A DNA stretch of 6,633 bases. Source: an uncultured Chloroflexota bacterium (GTDB lineage: Bacteria; Chloroflexota; UBA4733). Numbering within the stretch: the first letter of the stretch is position 1; each line of letters begins with the position of its first letter. Shown here piece by piece: positions 1 through 6,097 of the stretch. The stretch spans positions 1 through 6,633 of the forward strand of contig CALBSQ010000329.1 of NCBI GenBank assembly GCA_937967325.1, written 5' to 3'. The notes beneath the pieces are model-generated. The model worked only from the letters and a program-made list of their open reading frames with translations. It was not told the origin of the DNA and searched no databases. The translations under genes and the position numbers were made by a program.

Positions 1-1
1 C

Positions 2-1342
2 CCCCAACCCCTAATCCCCGTCGAAGAGGCGCTGCAGCGGCTACGCGCTGGCAAGATGGTGCTGGTGACGGACGATCTGCGGCGGGAAAACGAGGCCGAT
101 CTGATCGTCGCGGCGGAGCACGCCACGCCAGAGGCCATCACCTTCATGATCACGCACGGTCGTGGACTCGTGTGCGCGGCGCTGACCGCCGATCGCCTGG
201 ATGCGCTTGGCTTGGCGCCGATGGTCTCGCCCCGCGAGCACACGGAGGCGCATGGCACTGCCTTTACCATCAGCGTTGACGCGCGGACCCGAACGTCGAC
301 GGGTATCTCGGCACAGGATCGATCGGCAACGGTGCGGGCGCTGATCGATCCGGCATCCCAGCCCGCGGACCTGCTGCGGCCCGGCCACATCTTTCCGCTG
401 CGCGCCCATCCGAGCGGCGTCATCGGGCGCCCCGGCCACACCGAAGCGGCCGTCGACCTGGCGCGCCTGGCCGGGCTGGCCCCGGCCGGTGTGGTCTGCG
501 AGGTGTTGGGCGACGACGGCCAGGCTCGGCGCGGCGAGGCGCTTCTGGCGTACGCCGCCCGCTTCGGCCTTGGCATTATCACGATCGCCGACCTGATCGC
601 CTATCGGTGGAGGTACGAGCGCTTGGTCGAGCGCGGTGGTGAGGCCCTCCTACCGACCCGAGCGGCCAACTTCCGCGCGATCGACTTTCGCGACGTCACC
701 AGCGGCGAGCACCACCTTGGTCTCGTGCTGGGTGACATCGCCGTCGGCCCGCCGCCACTGGTGCGGCTGCACTCCGAGTGCCTCACCGGCGATGCGCTCG
801 GCTCGCTGCGCTGCGATTGCGGCGACCAGCTCGAGCTGTCGCTGTCGGCAATCGCCCGCGAAGGGCGAGGGGCGCTGGTGTACCTGCGCCAGGAGGGCCG
901 TGGCATCGGTCTGCCGGCCAAGCTCCAGGCCTACGCGCTACAGGATGCCGGGCTGGATACGGTGGAAGCGAATGAGCGGTTGGGCTACCCTGCTGATGCG
1001 CGGCACTATGGCGCCGGCGCCCAAATCCTGCGCGAGCTGGGCGTGACGCGTGTACGCCTCCTGACGAACAATCCGCGCAAAGTGTCGGCACTGGGCGAGT
1101 TTGGGATCACTGTGGTGGAGCGCCTCCCGCTGCTCGCACCCGCCCGCCCGGAGCGGGCGCGCTACCTTGAGGCCAAGCGGACCAAACTCGGCCACCTGTT
1201 GCCTGACGATCATCACATGGCGCCGTTCAGGGAGCCGCCGAAGCAGTCCGACAGAGGAGAGCCTCGCGGCGAGTCGGAGCGTTCCCCGGTTGATGGCGTT
1301 GTGGTTAGCGGTCGGGAAGAGGTGTGCGTTCATGGCTGCTAA
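2..1342 (+). CDS. ribBA: RibBA: bifunctional 3,4-dihydroxy-2-butanone 4-phosphate synthase / GTP cyclohydrolase II (5' end cut by window)
   Basis: The N-terminal half (RibB) converts ribulose 5-phosphate to 3,4-dihydroxy-2-butanone 4-phosphate. The C-terminal half (RibA) opens GTP to the diaminopyrimidine that starts riboflavin synthesis. The reading frame is open from base 2 and encodes VEEALQRLRAGK before the first ATG at 56. RibB proteins normally carry this helix before the 'M-V-x-V' strand, so the true start lies upstream and 56 is internal. Numbering from the Met at 56, RibB shows DDLRRENEADL (residues 6-16; Ala replaces the usual Gly), HGTAF and the GHTEA motif (His128). RibA shows the zinc cysteines Cys242, Cys253 and Cys255, the RQEGRGIGL substrate loop, catalytic Asp314 and Arg316, and LLTNNPRK. 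Both active sites look intact. After the usual GHLL ending there is an extra, charged, low-complexity tail of about 35 residues. The last 11 bases overlap ribH, which suggests translational coupling. Confidence 0.95.
   Translation, partial: PQPLIPVEEALQRLRAGKMVLVTDDLRRENEADLIVAAEHATPEAITFMITHGRGLVCAALTADRLDALGLAPMVSPREHTEAHGTAFTISVDARTRTSTGISAQDRSATVRALIDPASQPADLLRPGHIFPLRAHPSGVIGRPGHTEAAVDLARLAGLAPAGVVCEVLGDDGQARRGEALLAYAARFGLGIITIADLIAYRWRYERLVERGGEALLPTRAANFRAIDFRDVTSGEHHLGLVLGDIAVGPPPLVRLHSECLTGDALGSLRCDCGDQLELSLSAIAREGRGALVYLRQEGRGIGLPAKLQAYALQDAGLDTVEANERLGYPADARHYGAGAQILRELGVTRVRLLTNNPRKVSALGEFGITVVERLPLLAPARPERARYLEAKRTKLGHLLPDDHHMAPFREPPKQSDRGEPRGESERSPVDGVVVSGREEVCVHGC
1314..1322 (+). 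promoter_or_regulatory. Ribosome binding site for ribH, inside the end of ribBA
   Basis: A purine-rich GGGAAGAGG lies 9 bases before the ATG at 1332, inside the last codons of ribBA. It supports 1332 as the ribH start. The same frame is open back to an ATG at 1101, but the protein encoded there does not resemble lumazine synthase. Confidence 0.6.
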
Positions 1343-1814
1343 GGTACATGAGGGCTCGTTGGTCGGTACCGGGCTTCGGATCGGCATCGTGGTGGGCAGG
1401 TTCAACGAGCTCATCACCCAGCAATTGCTGGCCGGCTGCGAGTCGGCGCTGCGCCGCCACGGGGTGTGCGACGGCGACGTCGAGGTCGCTTGGGTACCCG
1501 GCTCCTTCGAATTAGGCACGGCAGCGTTGGCGCTAGCGACTAGCAAACGAGTCGATGCGGTGATCTGCCTGGGTTGCATCATTCGTGGCGCGACCAGCCA
1601 CTACGACCACGTCGCGGCGGCCGCTACCAGCGGGGTGCAGCACGTCGGTCTCCAGACGGGCATCCCGTGCATCTTCGGCGTGGTGACCGCCGAGAATCAC
1701 GAGCAGGCTTTCGACCGGGCCGGCATCAAGGCGGGGAACCGGGGAGCGGACGCGGCCACCGCCGCCATCGAGATGGCCACGCTGCTCCGGTCCGTGCGCG
1801 GGGAGGTCGGATGA
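1332..1814 (+). CDS. ribH: 6,7-dimethyl-8-ribityllumazine synthase (RibH)
   Basis: This enzyme condenses 5-amino-6-ribitylaminouracil with the dihydroxybutanone phosphate made by RibB, giving lumazine, the direct precursor of riboflavin. The family assembles into pentamers or 60-subunit shells. The product is 160 residues, a normal family length. Visible motifs are GRFNELI (residues about 21-27), VPGSFEL, GCIIRGATSHYDHV with the catalytic His90, IPCIFGVVTAEN and the C-terminal AGIKAGNRG followed by the helix AAIEMATLL. The Ala in RGAT is also found in the Bacillus type of the enzyme, so it is not a defect. The start at 1332 is chosen because a ribosome binding site precedes it and because the family N-terminus (basic residues, then the G-L-R-I-G-I-V-V-G strand) follows directly. 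The start codon lies inside ribBA, so the two proteins are probably made from one message. Confidence 0.95.
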   Translation: MAAKVHEGSLVGTGLRIGIVVGRFNELITQQLLAGCESALRRHGVCDGDVEVAWVPGSFELGTAALALATSKRVDAVICLGCIIRGATSHYDHVAAAATSGVQHVGLQTGIPCIFGVVTAENHEQAFDRAGIKAGNRGADAATAAIEMATLLRSVRGEVG

Positions 1815-1854
1815 GGGCACGCCACCAGCCGACCGCTCCAACAAGGCCGTAGGG

Positions 1855-1860
1855 TATACT
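1855..1860 (+). promoter_or_regulatory. Possible -10 element upstream of rel
   Basis: TATACT matches five of six bases of the sigma-70 -10 consensus. It is the only AT-rich hexamer in the 78-base gap between ribH and rel, 32 bases before the rel ATG. No convincing -35 hexamer lies 16-18 bases upstream. rel may therefore have its own promoter, be read through from the rib operon, or both. Confidence 0.35.
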
Positions 1861-1892
1861 GGTCGCCATCCAGACATGGGGGTCCACAGAGC

Positions 1893-4265
1893 ATGGTCGA
1901 TGGCGCTACTGCCCGCGTGCTTAACTTTGTGCCAGGGCTTCCTCCAGTCCACCCGGCGGTTGCCGATCTGCAGGACCGGCTGTTCGCGCTCGTACACGGC
2001 TACAGCGCGGTAAAGGATCTGGCTCTGATCAGCAGGGCCTTGTCGGTAGCCTCCGAAGCGCACGGCGACGCCTGCCGTAAGTCGGGTGAACCCTACATCG
2101 TCCACCCGCTGGCCGTGGCCGTGTTGCTGGCCGAGATGCAGCTCGACGGCGTCACCCTGGCGGCGGCGCTGCTCCACGATGTCGTCGAGGATACGGAAGT
2201 TACGGCCGACGGCATTCGGGAGCAGTTTGGTGAGACGGTTGCTCGCCTGGTCGACGGCGTCACCAAGTTTTCGGTGGTCGAGAAGGGCCGCCGCGAGCGC
2301 AGCATGGTCGCGGCAGCGGCGCTGGCAGAGCGGGACGACCTGGACCGTAGGAAGCGCACCGATCGCGAGCGATCGCGGCGGGCGCAACAGGAGACGCTTC
2401 GCAAGCTGTTTCTGACCATGGCGGAAGATCCCCGCGTCGTGCTGATCAAGCTGGCTGACCGCCTCCACAATATGGAGACCATCGGCGCCCTGGCCCCCGA
2501 CCGGCGGCAGCGCCTGGCCGAGGAGACGATCGATATTTACGCGCCCCTGGCTGGGCGGCTCGGCGTGTTCGCCGTCAAGTCGCAGCTCGAGGATCTGGCC
2601 TTCGCCGTCTTAGAGCCTGATCGCTACACCTGGGCCGCCGGACTGGTCGGCGAGGAACGCTCCGAGCGCACGGCCTACGCCGAGCGCGTCGCGGCAATCC
2701 TGACGGAGCAGCTCCAGGCAGAGCACGTGCAGGCGGCCGTATCGGCGCGGGCGAAGCACGCCTGGAGCATCTACAACAAGCTCATCCGGCACGAAGGGGA
2801 CATCGGCCAGGTCTACGACCTTATCGCCGTGCGTATCATCGTCGAGTCAGTCCACGACTGCTACTCTGCGCTCGGCGTGGTCCACACGCTCTGGAAGCCC
2901 TTGCCGCACCGCTTCAAGGACTACATCGCCGTCCCTAAGTCCAACGGCTACCAGAGCTTGCACACGACGGTCTTTTGTGAAGAGGGGCGGCCGACCGAAA
3001 TCCAGATTCGTACGCACGACATGCATCGCGTTGCCGAGTACGGCGTCGCTACCCATTGGTACTACAAGGAGCACGGCGGCTCGGTCCCCATGCCGATGCA
3101 GATGATCCGCTGGGTGCGGCAGCTTATCGACTGGCAAAAGGAGCTGCCCAACGCCCAGGAGCTCATCGACGCCGTGCGTGTGGACATCTTCGAGGATCAG
3201 GTCTTCGCCTTCACGCCACAAGGTGACATAAAGGATCTGCCCGCCGGCTCCACGCCCATCGACTTTGCCTATCGCGTCCACACTGAGGTTGGCCACCACT
3301 GCATCGGGGCGCGCGTGAATAACCGCCTGGTGCCACTGGACTATCACCTGCAAAACGGCGATGTGGTGGAGATCCTCACGACCAAAAGCGAGCGCGGCCC
3401 CAGCCGCGACTGGCTGAACTTCGTGCGGAGCAGCACCGCCCAGCAGCGCATCCGCCAGTGGTTCAAGCGGTTGGAGCGTCAAGAGAACGTGACGCGCGGC
3501 CGTGAGCTGCTGGACAAAGAGCTCAAGCGTATCGCCGCGCACACGCTGGAGGGCGTGAATACCGATCGTCTGCGCGAGGTAGCGCGCCAAATGCACTACG
3601 AGGAACTGGACGATCTGTTCGCCGCCATCGGTTTCGGTGAGGCGACGGCGCAGGCGGTCATCACGCGCCTGGGTCTGCGCACGGGCGATGAGGTCCCCCT
3701 CCCGTCCGATTCGCCGCTCTTCGTGCCGATCGAGCGCCAAGGTCAGGGCGTCAAGGTCATGGGCGTTGGCGACCTGTTTACTCGCCTTGCCGCCTGCTGC
3801 CGTCCCGTCCCCGGTGATGCGATTCAAGGCTTCATCACCCGAGGACGCGGCGTCACTATCCATCGCGCCGACTGCCCGAACGTGAGAAATGAGGACGAGC
3901 GCGAACGGCTCGTGCGCGTGGAGTGGGGAGAGAAAAGCCAGGTTACCTATCCGGTCTCCATCCGCGTTGAGGCGGCCGATCGCGAAGGCCTGCTGCGTGA
4001 CGTCGCAACCGTCGTTGCGGAGGCCAACATCAACTTCACCTCGGCCAACGTTGCCACTAAGAAGCAGAATCACACGGCGCTCATCACGGCCACCCTGGAG
4101 GTCTGCAGCGTCGATCAATTGAGCACCGTACTCGAGAAGATGGGGCGGATCAAGGACGTGATCGCCATCGAGCGCGTCGAGCACAAGGACAGCGATCGGC
4201 AGGTCGTCCGACCGGAAGTTCCCGCGGGTGCGACACCGGTTCTGGCCGCGGAAAGCGATAGCTGA
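1893..4265 (+). CDS. rel: Bifunctional (p)ppGpp synthetase/hydrolase, Rel (RelA/SpoT family)
   Basis: Rel makes and destroys the stringent-response alarmone (p)ppGpp, normally in response to uncharged tRNA on the ribosome. All domains of a long Rel are present in order. The HD hydrolase domain has His71, HDVVED at 95-100 and the ADRLHNM motif with Asp189. The synthetase domain has RFKDY at 340-344, PKSNGYQSLHT and EIQIRT with Glu369. A TGS domain spans about 435-498, and a helical region follows it. The zinc-finger/conserved-cysteine domain has Cys635, Cys636, His657 and Cys661. A C-terminal ACT domain starts near 686. RFKD, rather than the acidic EXDD of RelA, is the signature of bifunctional enzymes, and the hydrolase residues are intact, so both activities are expected. 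At 790 residues it is longer than the usual 720-750. Part of the excess is a charged insertion at residues 127-164, and part is a tail after the ACT domain. A weak GGGGG element precedes the ATG. Confidence 0.96.
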   Translation: MVDGATARVLNFVPGLPPVHPAVADLQDRLFALVHGYSAVKDLALISRALSVASEAHGDACRKSGEPYIVHPLAVAVLLAEMQLDGVTLAAALLHDVVEDTEVTADGIREQFGETVARLVDGVTKFSVVEKGRRERSMVAAAALAERDDLDRRKRTDRERSRRAQQETLRKLFLTMAEDPRVVLIKLADRLHNMETIGALAPDRRQRLAEETIDIYAPLAGRLGVFAVKSQLEDLAFAVLEPDRYTWAAGLVGEERSERTAYAERVAAILTEQLQAEHVQAAVSARAKHAWSIYNKLIRHEGDIGQVYDLIAVRIIVESVHDCYSALGVVHTLWKPLPHRFKDYIAVPKSNGYQSLHTTVFCEEGRPTEIQIRTHDMHRVAEYGVATHWYYKEHGGSVPMPMQMIRWVRQLIDWQKELPNAQELIDAVRVDIFEDQVFAFTPQGDIKDLPAGSTPIDFAYRVHTEVGHHCIGARVNNRLVPLDYHLQNGDVVEILTTKSERGPSRDWLNFVRSSTAQQRIRQWFKRLERQENVTRGRELLDKELKRIAAHTLEGVNTDRLREVARQMHYEELDDLFAAIGFGEATAQAVITRLGLRTGDEVPLPSDSPLFVPIERQGQGVKVMGVGDLFTRLAACCRPVPGDAIQGFITRGRGVTIHRADCPNVRNEDERERLVRVEWGEKSQVTYPVSIRVEAADREGLLRDVATVVAEANINFTSANVATKKQNHTALITATLEVCSVDQLSTVLEKMGRIKDVIAIERVEHKDSDRQVVRPEVPAGATPVLAAESDS
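4250..4255 (+). promoter_or_regulatory. Ribosome binding site for the TTG-started lipoprotein gene
   Basis: GGAAAG inside the last codons of rel lies 13 bases before the TTG at 4269. The spacing is slightly long. No comparable site precedes the in-frame ATG at 4290, and starting there would remove the basic N-terminus of the signal peptide. Together these favour the TTG. Confidence 0.4.
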
Positions 4266-4268
4266 CGC

Positions 4269-5864
4269 TTGCGCCGGCTGCTGCTCGCGATGTGCCTGGT
4301 CCTGCTAGCCGGCTGCGCCGGAGTTCACGCATCCGCGGCGGAGCGGGCGGGGCAAGTCCCGCCCCTACATTCCGCGGCGGGCGGCGGCCCCGAGAGGGCA
4401 GGGCAAGCCGCACCCCTGTCACGCGCGGCGGAGGGGGGCGCCGTGCATGTCTCGGTGGCGGGTGTCGGCGCCGCGAGCGCGCTGTCGGCGGCGGTGGGTC
4501 CTGCTGCCGCCGAGACGGTAAGCGGTGTCTCGTCTCCCGTGGGCAGCACGGCGTCGCAGCAGCCGAGTGAACACACGGCGTCTATCGACTTAGCTACGGC
4601 CGCGTCGATGTCAAGGTCCAACTCAACGCCCTCGTCCTCGTCGGGTTGTAGGGGCGGGGCTTGCCCCGCCCGCTCCGCCGCGGATGCGGGAGTAGCGCAA
4701 GCCGTTGCCCTCGAGTACGTCCACGCCCTTCAGGCGCAGCAGTGGCCGGCAATGTGGGAGTTGAGCGATGCACTGGCGCGGCGGCGCTGGACCGATGAGG
4801 GCGCGTTCGCCGCTTTCCTCGCCGCCAAGTTTGCTCCTAACGGTAAGTCCACGGTCGTTGCCGTGAGCCTAAGTGCCCCGGTACTCGTGCCCGACTGGAA
4901 CGATGTCCGCTTTACTACGCAGCCGGTCGATGCCGTCCGGTTGGACGCGCAGGTGACCTTGGATCGCACCGCCGCCTACGCCATGCCGCCCGGCAGCCTC
5001 GTACTTCGCGGCGCCGTGGTGCTCGTGCGCGACGGGACTGCCTGGAAGGTTGCCGACGACGGCCCAGCCGGCCCGCTCGGTCCGGTCCTCGTGCCGGCGC
5101 GGCCGCCCACGCGACGGCTCCGTGTGCCGATCATGATGTACCACCATGTAGCGCCGGCTCCCCAGCGCACCCCGCGCATGAGCGACTATGACTACCGCCT
5201 GGCGGTGGACCTCACCGTAACGCCGGAGCATTTTACCGAGCAGCTTGATTGGCTCGTGACGCACGACTTCCATACGATCAGCGTTGCCCAGCTCATGGCT
5301 GCGCTGTATGACGGGGTCCGGCTGCCGCGGCGCCCGATCGTGCTGACCTTCGACGACGGGTACCTGGACAACGCGCAGTATGCGGCGCCGGCCCTGATGC
5401 AGCGCCACTTGACCGCGACGTTCAACATCATCACTGGCTATGTCGGCGCGACGCATGGTCCTTTGCAATACATGAGCTGGGACCAGATCGCCGGCCTGGC
5501 AGCGGCGGGAATGGAAATCGGCTCGCATACCGTCGATCATCGGGACCTCGGCATCCTATCCGAGCAGGACGCCCGCGGCGAGTTGGACGGCTCGCGCGAC
5601 GCCATCACGCAGCACCTTGGCGTGGCGCCTCAGGTGATCTGTTACCCCTCCGGTGAGCCGTTTCGCAGCCGGACCCCGGCGGCACAACAGCGCCTGTTAC
5701 GGCTGGCGCCGCAGTCTGGGTACGTCGCCGGTCTGCTCGACCCCAAGGTCGCCGGCGCGGAGGAAACCAGCGAGGCGCCGTACCAGATGCCCCGCATCCG
5801 CGTGCCGGGCGAGGCGCCGCTCAGCCAGGTCGTGGCCAGCATCCAGAATCTGGCCGGGAGCTAG
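4269..5864 (+). CDS. Lipoprotein polysaccharide deacetylase with NTF2-like domain (CE4/NodB family)
   Basis: This is a predicted membrane-anchored enzyme that removes N- or O-acetyl groups from an extracellular polysaccharide or peptidoglycan; the substrate cannot be read from sequence. Starting at TTG, residues 1-16 form a short lipoprotein signal (Arg-Arg, a hydrophobic stretch, then LLAGC with the lipidated Cys16). Residues 17-140 are an Ala/Gly/Ser-rich linker made largely of repeat DNA. Residues about 143-275 (ALEYVHALQAQQW, then mixed strands ending near DGTAWKVADDG) resemble an NTF2-like domain of the kind found at the front of some penicillin-binding proteins. The deacetylase domain begins with VPIMMYHHV (286-294). 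It has TFDDGY (360-365; catalytic and metal aspartates 362/363), SHTVDH (metal ligands His420 and His424), YPSGE (459-463) and MPRIRV (507-512). The gene starts 3 bases after the rel stop in the same frame, so it is probably cotranscribed with rel. The deacetylase call is firm, the NTF2 call moderate and the start codon probable. Confidence 0.9.
   Translation: MRRLLLAMCLVLLAGCAGVHASAAERAGQVPPLHSAAGGGPERAGQAAPLSRAAEGGAVHVSVAGVGAASALSAAVGPAAAETVSGVSSPVGSTASQQPSEHTASIDLATAASMSRSNSTPSSSSGCRGGACPARSAADAGVAQAVALEYVHALQAQQWPAMWELSDALARRRWTDEGAFAAFLAAKFAPNGKSTVVAVSLSAPVLVPDWNDVRFTTQPVDAVRLDAQVTLDRTAAYAMPPGSLVLRGAVVLVRDGTAWKVADDGPAGPLGPVLVPARPPTRRLRVPIMMYHHVAPAPQRTPRMSDYDYRLAVDLTVTPEHFTEQLDWLVTHDFHTISVAQLMAALYDGVRLPRRPIVLTFDDGYLDNAQYAAPALMQRHLTATFNIITGYVGATHGPLQYMSWDQIAGLAAAGMEIGSHTVDHRDLGILSEQDARGELDGSRDAITQHLGVAPQVICYPSGEPFRSRTPAAQQRLLRLAPQSGYVAGLLDPKVAGAEETSEAPYQMPRIRVPGEAPLSQVVASIQNLAGS
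4328..4369 (+). repeat. GC-rich hairpin repeat, family 1, left copy (inside the lipoprotein linker)
   Basis: These 42 bases match the reverse complement of 4647-4688 at 41 positions; the one difference is T at 4357. The copy contains its own hairpin: GGGCGGG (4345-4351) pairs with CCCGCCC (4358-4364). It is translated as part of the linker (ERAGQVPPLH). Confidence 0.85.
4341..4431 (+). repeat. Diverged 51-base in-frame tandem repeat in the lipoprotein linker
   Basis: Bases 4392-4431 repeat 4341-4380 at an offset of 51 bases (17 codons), with about 29 of 40 positions identical. In the protein this gives ERAGQVPPLHSAAGGG followed by ERAGQAAPLSRAAEGG. The second copy has lost the perfect hairpin of the first, so it looks like an older copy or an old duplication of it. 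Confidence 0.6.
4647..4688 (-). repeat. GC-rich hairpin repeat, family 1, right copy (inverted)
   Basis: Read on the minus strand this copy matches 4328-4369 at 41 of 42 bases. Its core is a stronger hairpin than the left copy: nine bases (4652-4660) pair with 4663-4671 around a TT loop. On the plus strand it encodes the linker peptide RGGACPARSAAD. Confidence 0.85.
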
Positions 5865-5901
5865 CGGCACGGCGGGATCGTACCGCCCAGGCGTCTGGCG
5901 G

Positions 5902-5926
5902 CCGGAGCGCGGGCGTCCCGCCCGCC
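5902..5926 (+). repeat. GC-rich inverted repeat, family 2, left arm
   Basis: These 25 bases are the exact reverse complement of 5990-6014, separated from it by 63 bases. The arm holds its own small hairpin (CGGGC, 5-base loop, GCCCG). It lies 37 bases after the deacetylase stop codon. The pair could act as a hairpin at the end of the transcript, but no T-run follows it, so a classical intrinsic terminator is not supported. Confidence 0.85.
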
Positions 5927-5989
5927 ACGGGATTCTCATCCGATGTGCTTTTGGCCGACTGGCAAGCTAGGCGAAGTTTGCAGCGACCG

Positions 5990-6014
5990 GGCGGGCGGGA
6001 CGCCCGCGCTCCGG
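5990..6014 (-). repeat. GC-rich inverted repeat, family 2, right arm
   Basis: This is the perfect partner of 5902-5926. It lies about 33 bases before the TATAAT box of the next gene. From memory, the plus-strand core GGGACGCCCGCGCTCC and its spurious translations (such as AGGTPALR in a reverse frame here) recur as dispersed intergenic repeats in several high-GC environmental phyla. The two-arm arrangement resembles REP doublets. Confidence 0.85.
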
Positions 6015-6046
6015 GTGGGCTGCCGCGGCGGCGGGGCGGTTGCCGA

Positions 6047-6052
6047 TATAAT
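6047..6052 (+). promoter_or_regulatory. Probable -10 element for the SGNH hydrolase gene
   Basis: A perfect TATAAT stands out in very GC-rich sequence 45 bases before the GTG start. The expected -35 position is G/C only and does not match TTGACA, so the promoter may depend mostly on the -10 element or on an activator. It suggests that this gene is a separate transcription unit from the deacetylase. Confidence 0.5.
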
Positions 6053-6097
6053 CGCCAGGTCGGAGGCATCGTCCAAGGGAACGGATCATAGGACATC

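Larger units (their letters stand above)
4317..4693 (+). mobile_element. Candidate non-autonomous (MITE-like) insertion forming the lipoprotein linker
   Basis: Inverted repeats at 4328-4369 and 4647-4688 bound a segment flanked by a short direct repeat. GCCGGAGT (4317-4324) and GCGGGAGT (4686-4693) differ at one base and are offset by 369 bases, exactly 123 codons. The protein reads Ala-Gly-Val at both ends (residues 17-19 and 140-142). Removing one unit would join the lipobox cysteine directly to the NTF2-like domain in frame. The segment has no transposase gene. The direct repeat is short and GC-rich and partly overlaps the right inverted repeat, so the insertion model is an inference. Confidence 0.4.
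5865..6097. other. Intergenic region between the deacetylase and the SGNH hydrolase
   Basis: This 233-base gap is the largest in the window. It contains a small hairpin (GGCGG at 5871-5875 with CCGCC at 5883-5887), the family 2 inverted repeat pair with a less GC-rich centre, and a TATAAT box. I find no protein or RNA gene in it on either strand. Confidence 0.7.

Noticed and set aside
56..58. ATG at 56 as the start of ribBA
   Set aside because: The frame is open to the window edge, and the residues before it match the usual RibB N-terminal helix, so the gene begins outside the window.
1101..1331. Upstream extension of the ribH frame to an ATG at 1101
   Set aside because: The extra 77 residues overlap the conserved end of RibBA in another frame and do not resemble any part of lumazine synthase. 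The start at 1332 has a ribosome binding site and gives the normal length.
1805..1834. Inverted repeat GGTCGG...CCGACC as a terminator after ribH
   Set aside because: The stem is six base pairs with an 18-base loop and no T-run; in this base composition it is easily due to chance.
2360..2376. CGATCGC-GA-GCGATCG palindrome, including a GCGATCGC octamer like the cyanobacterial HIP1 repeat
   Set aside because: It occurs once, in an Arg/Asp-rich coding stretch where such codons arise naturally, and nothing else in the window suggests a cyanobacterium.
2847..4184. Long open frame of 445 codons on the minus strand, opposite rel
   Set aside because: The plus strand encodes an unmistakable Rel with all catalytic motifs. 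The antisense frame has no recognisable domain and is the expected by-product of high-GC codon use. The same applies to the minus-strand frames at 938-1582, 1533-2468, 4869-5540 and 6086-6610.
4290..4292. ATG at 4290 as the start of the lipoprotein gene
   Set aside because: It would leave only eight residues before the lipobox cysteine and no basic N-terminus. The TTG at 4269 gives a complete, though short, lipoprotein signal.
4441..4640. The centre of the linker as a separate small gene or RNA inside the candidate element
   Set aside because: No start site, conserved motif or structured RNA pattern is visible; the sequence reads as low-complexity Ala/Ser/Gly/Val linker in the lipoprotein frame.
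5871..5887. Hairpin just after the deacetylase stop as an intrinsic terminator
   Set aside because: The five-base-pair stem is weak and is not followed by a T-run.
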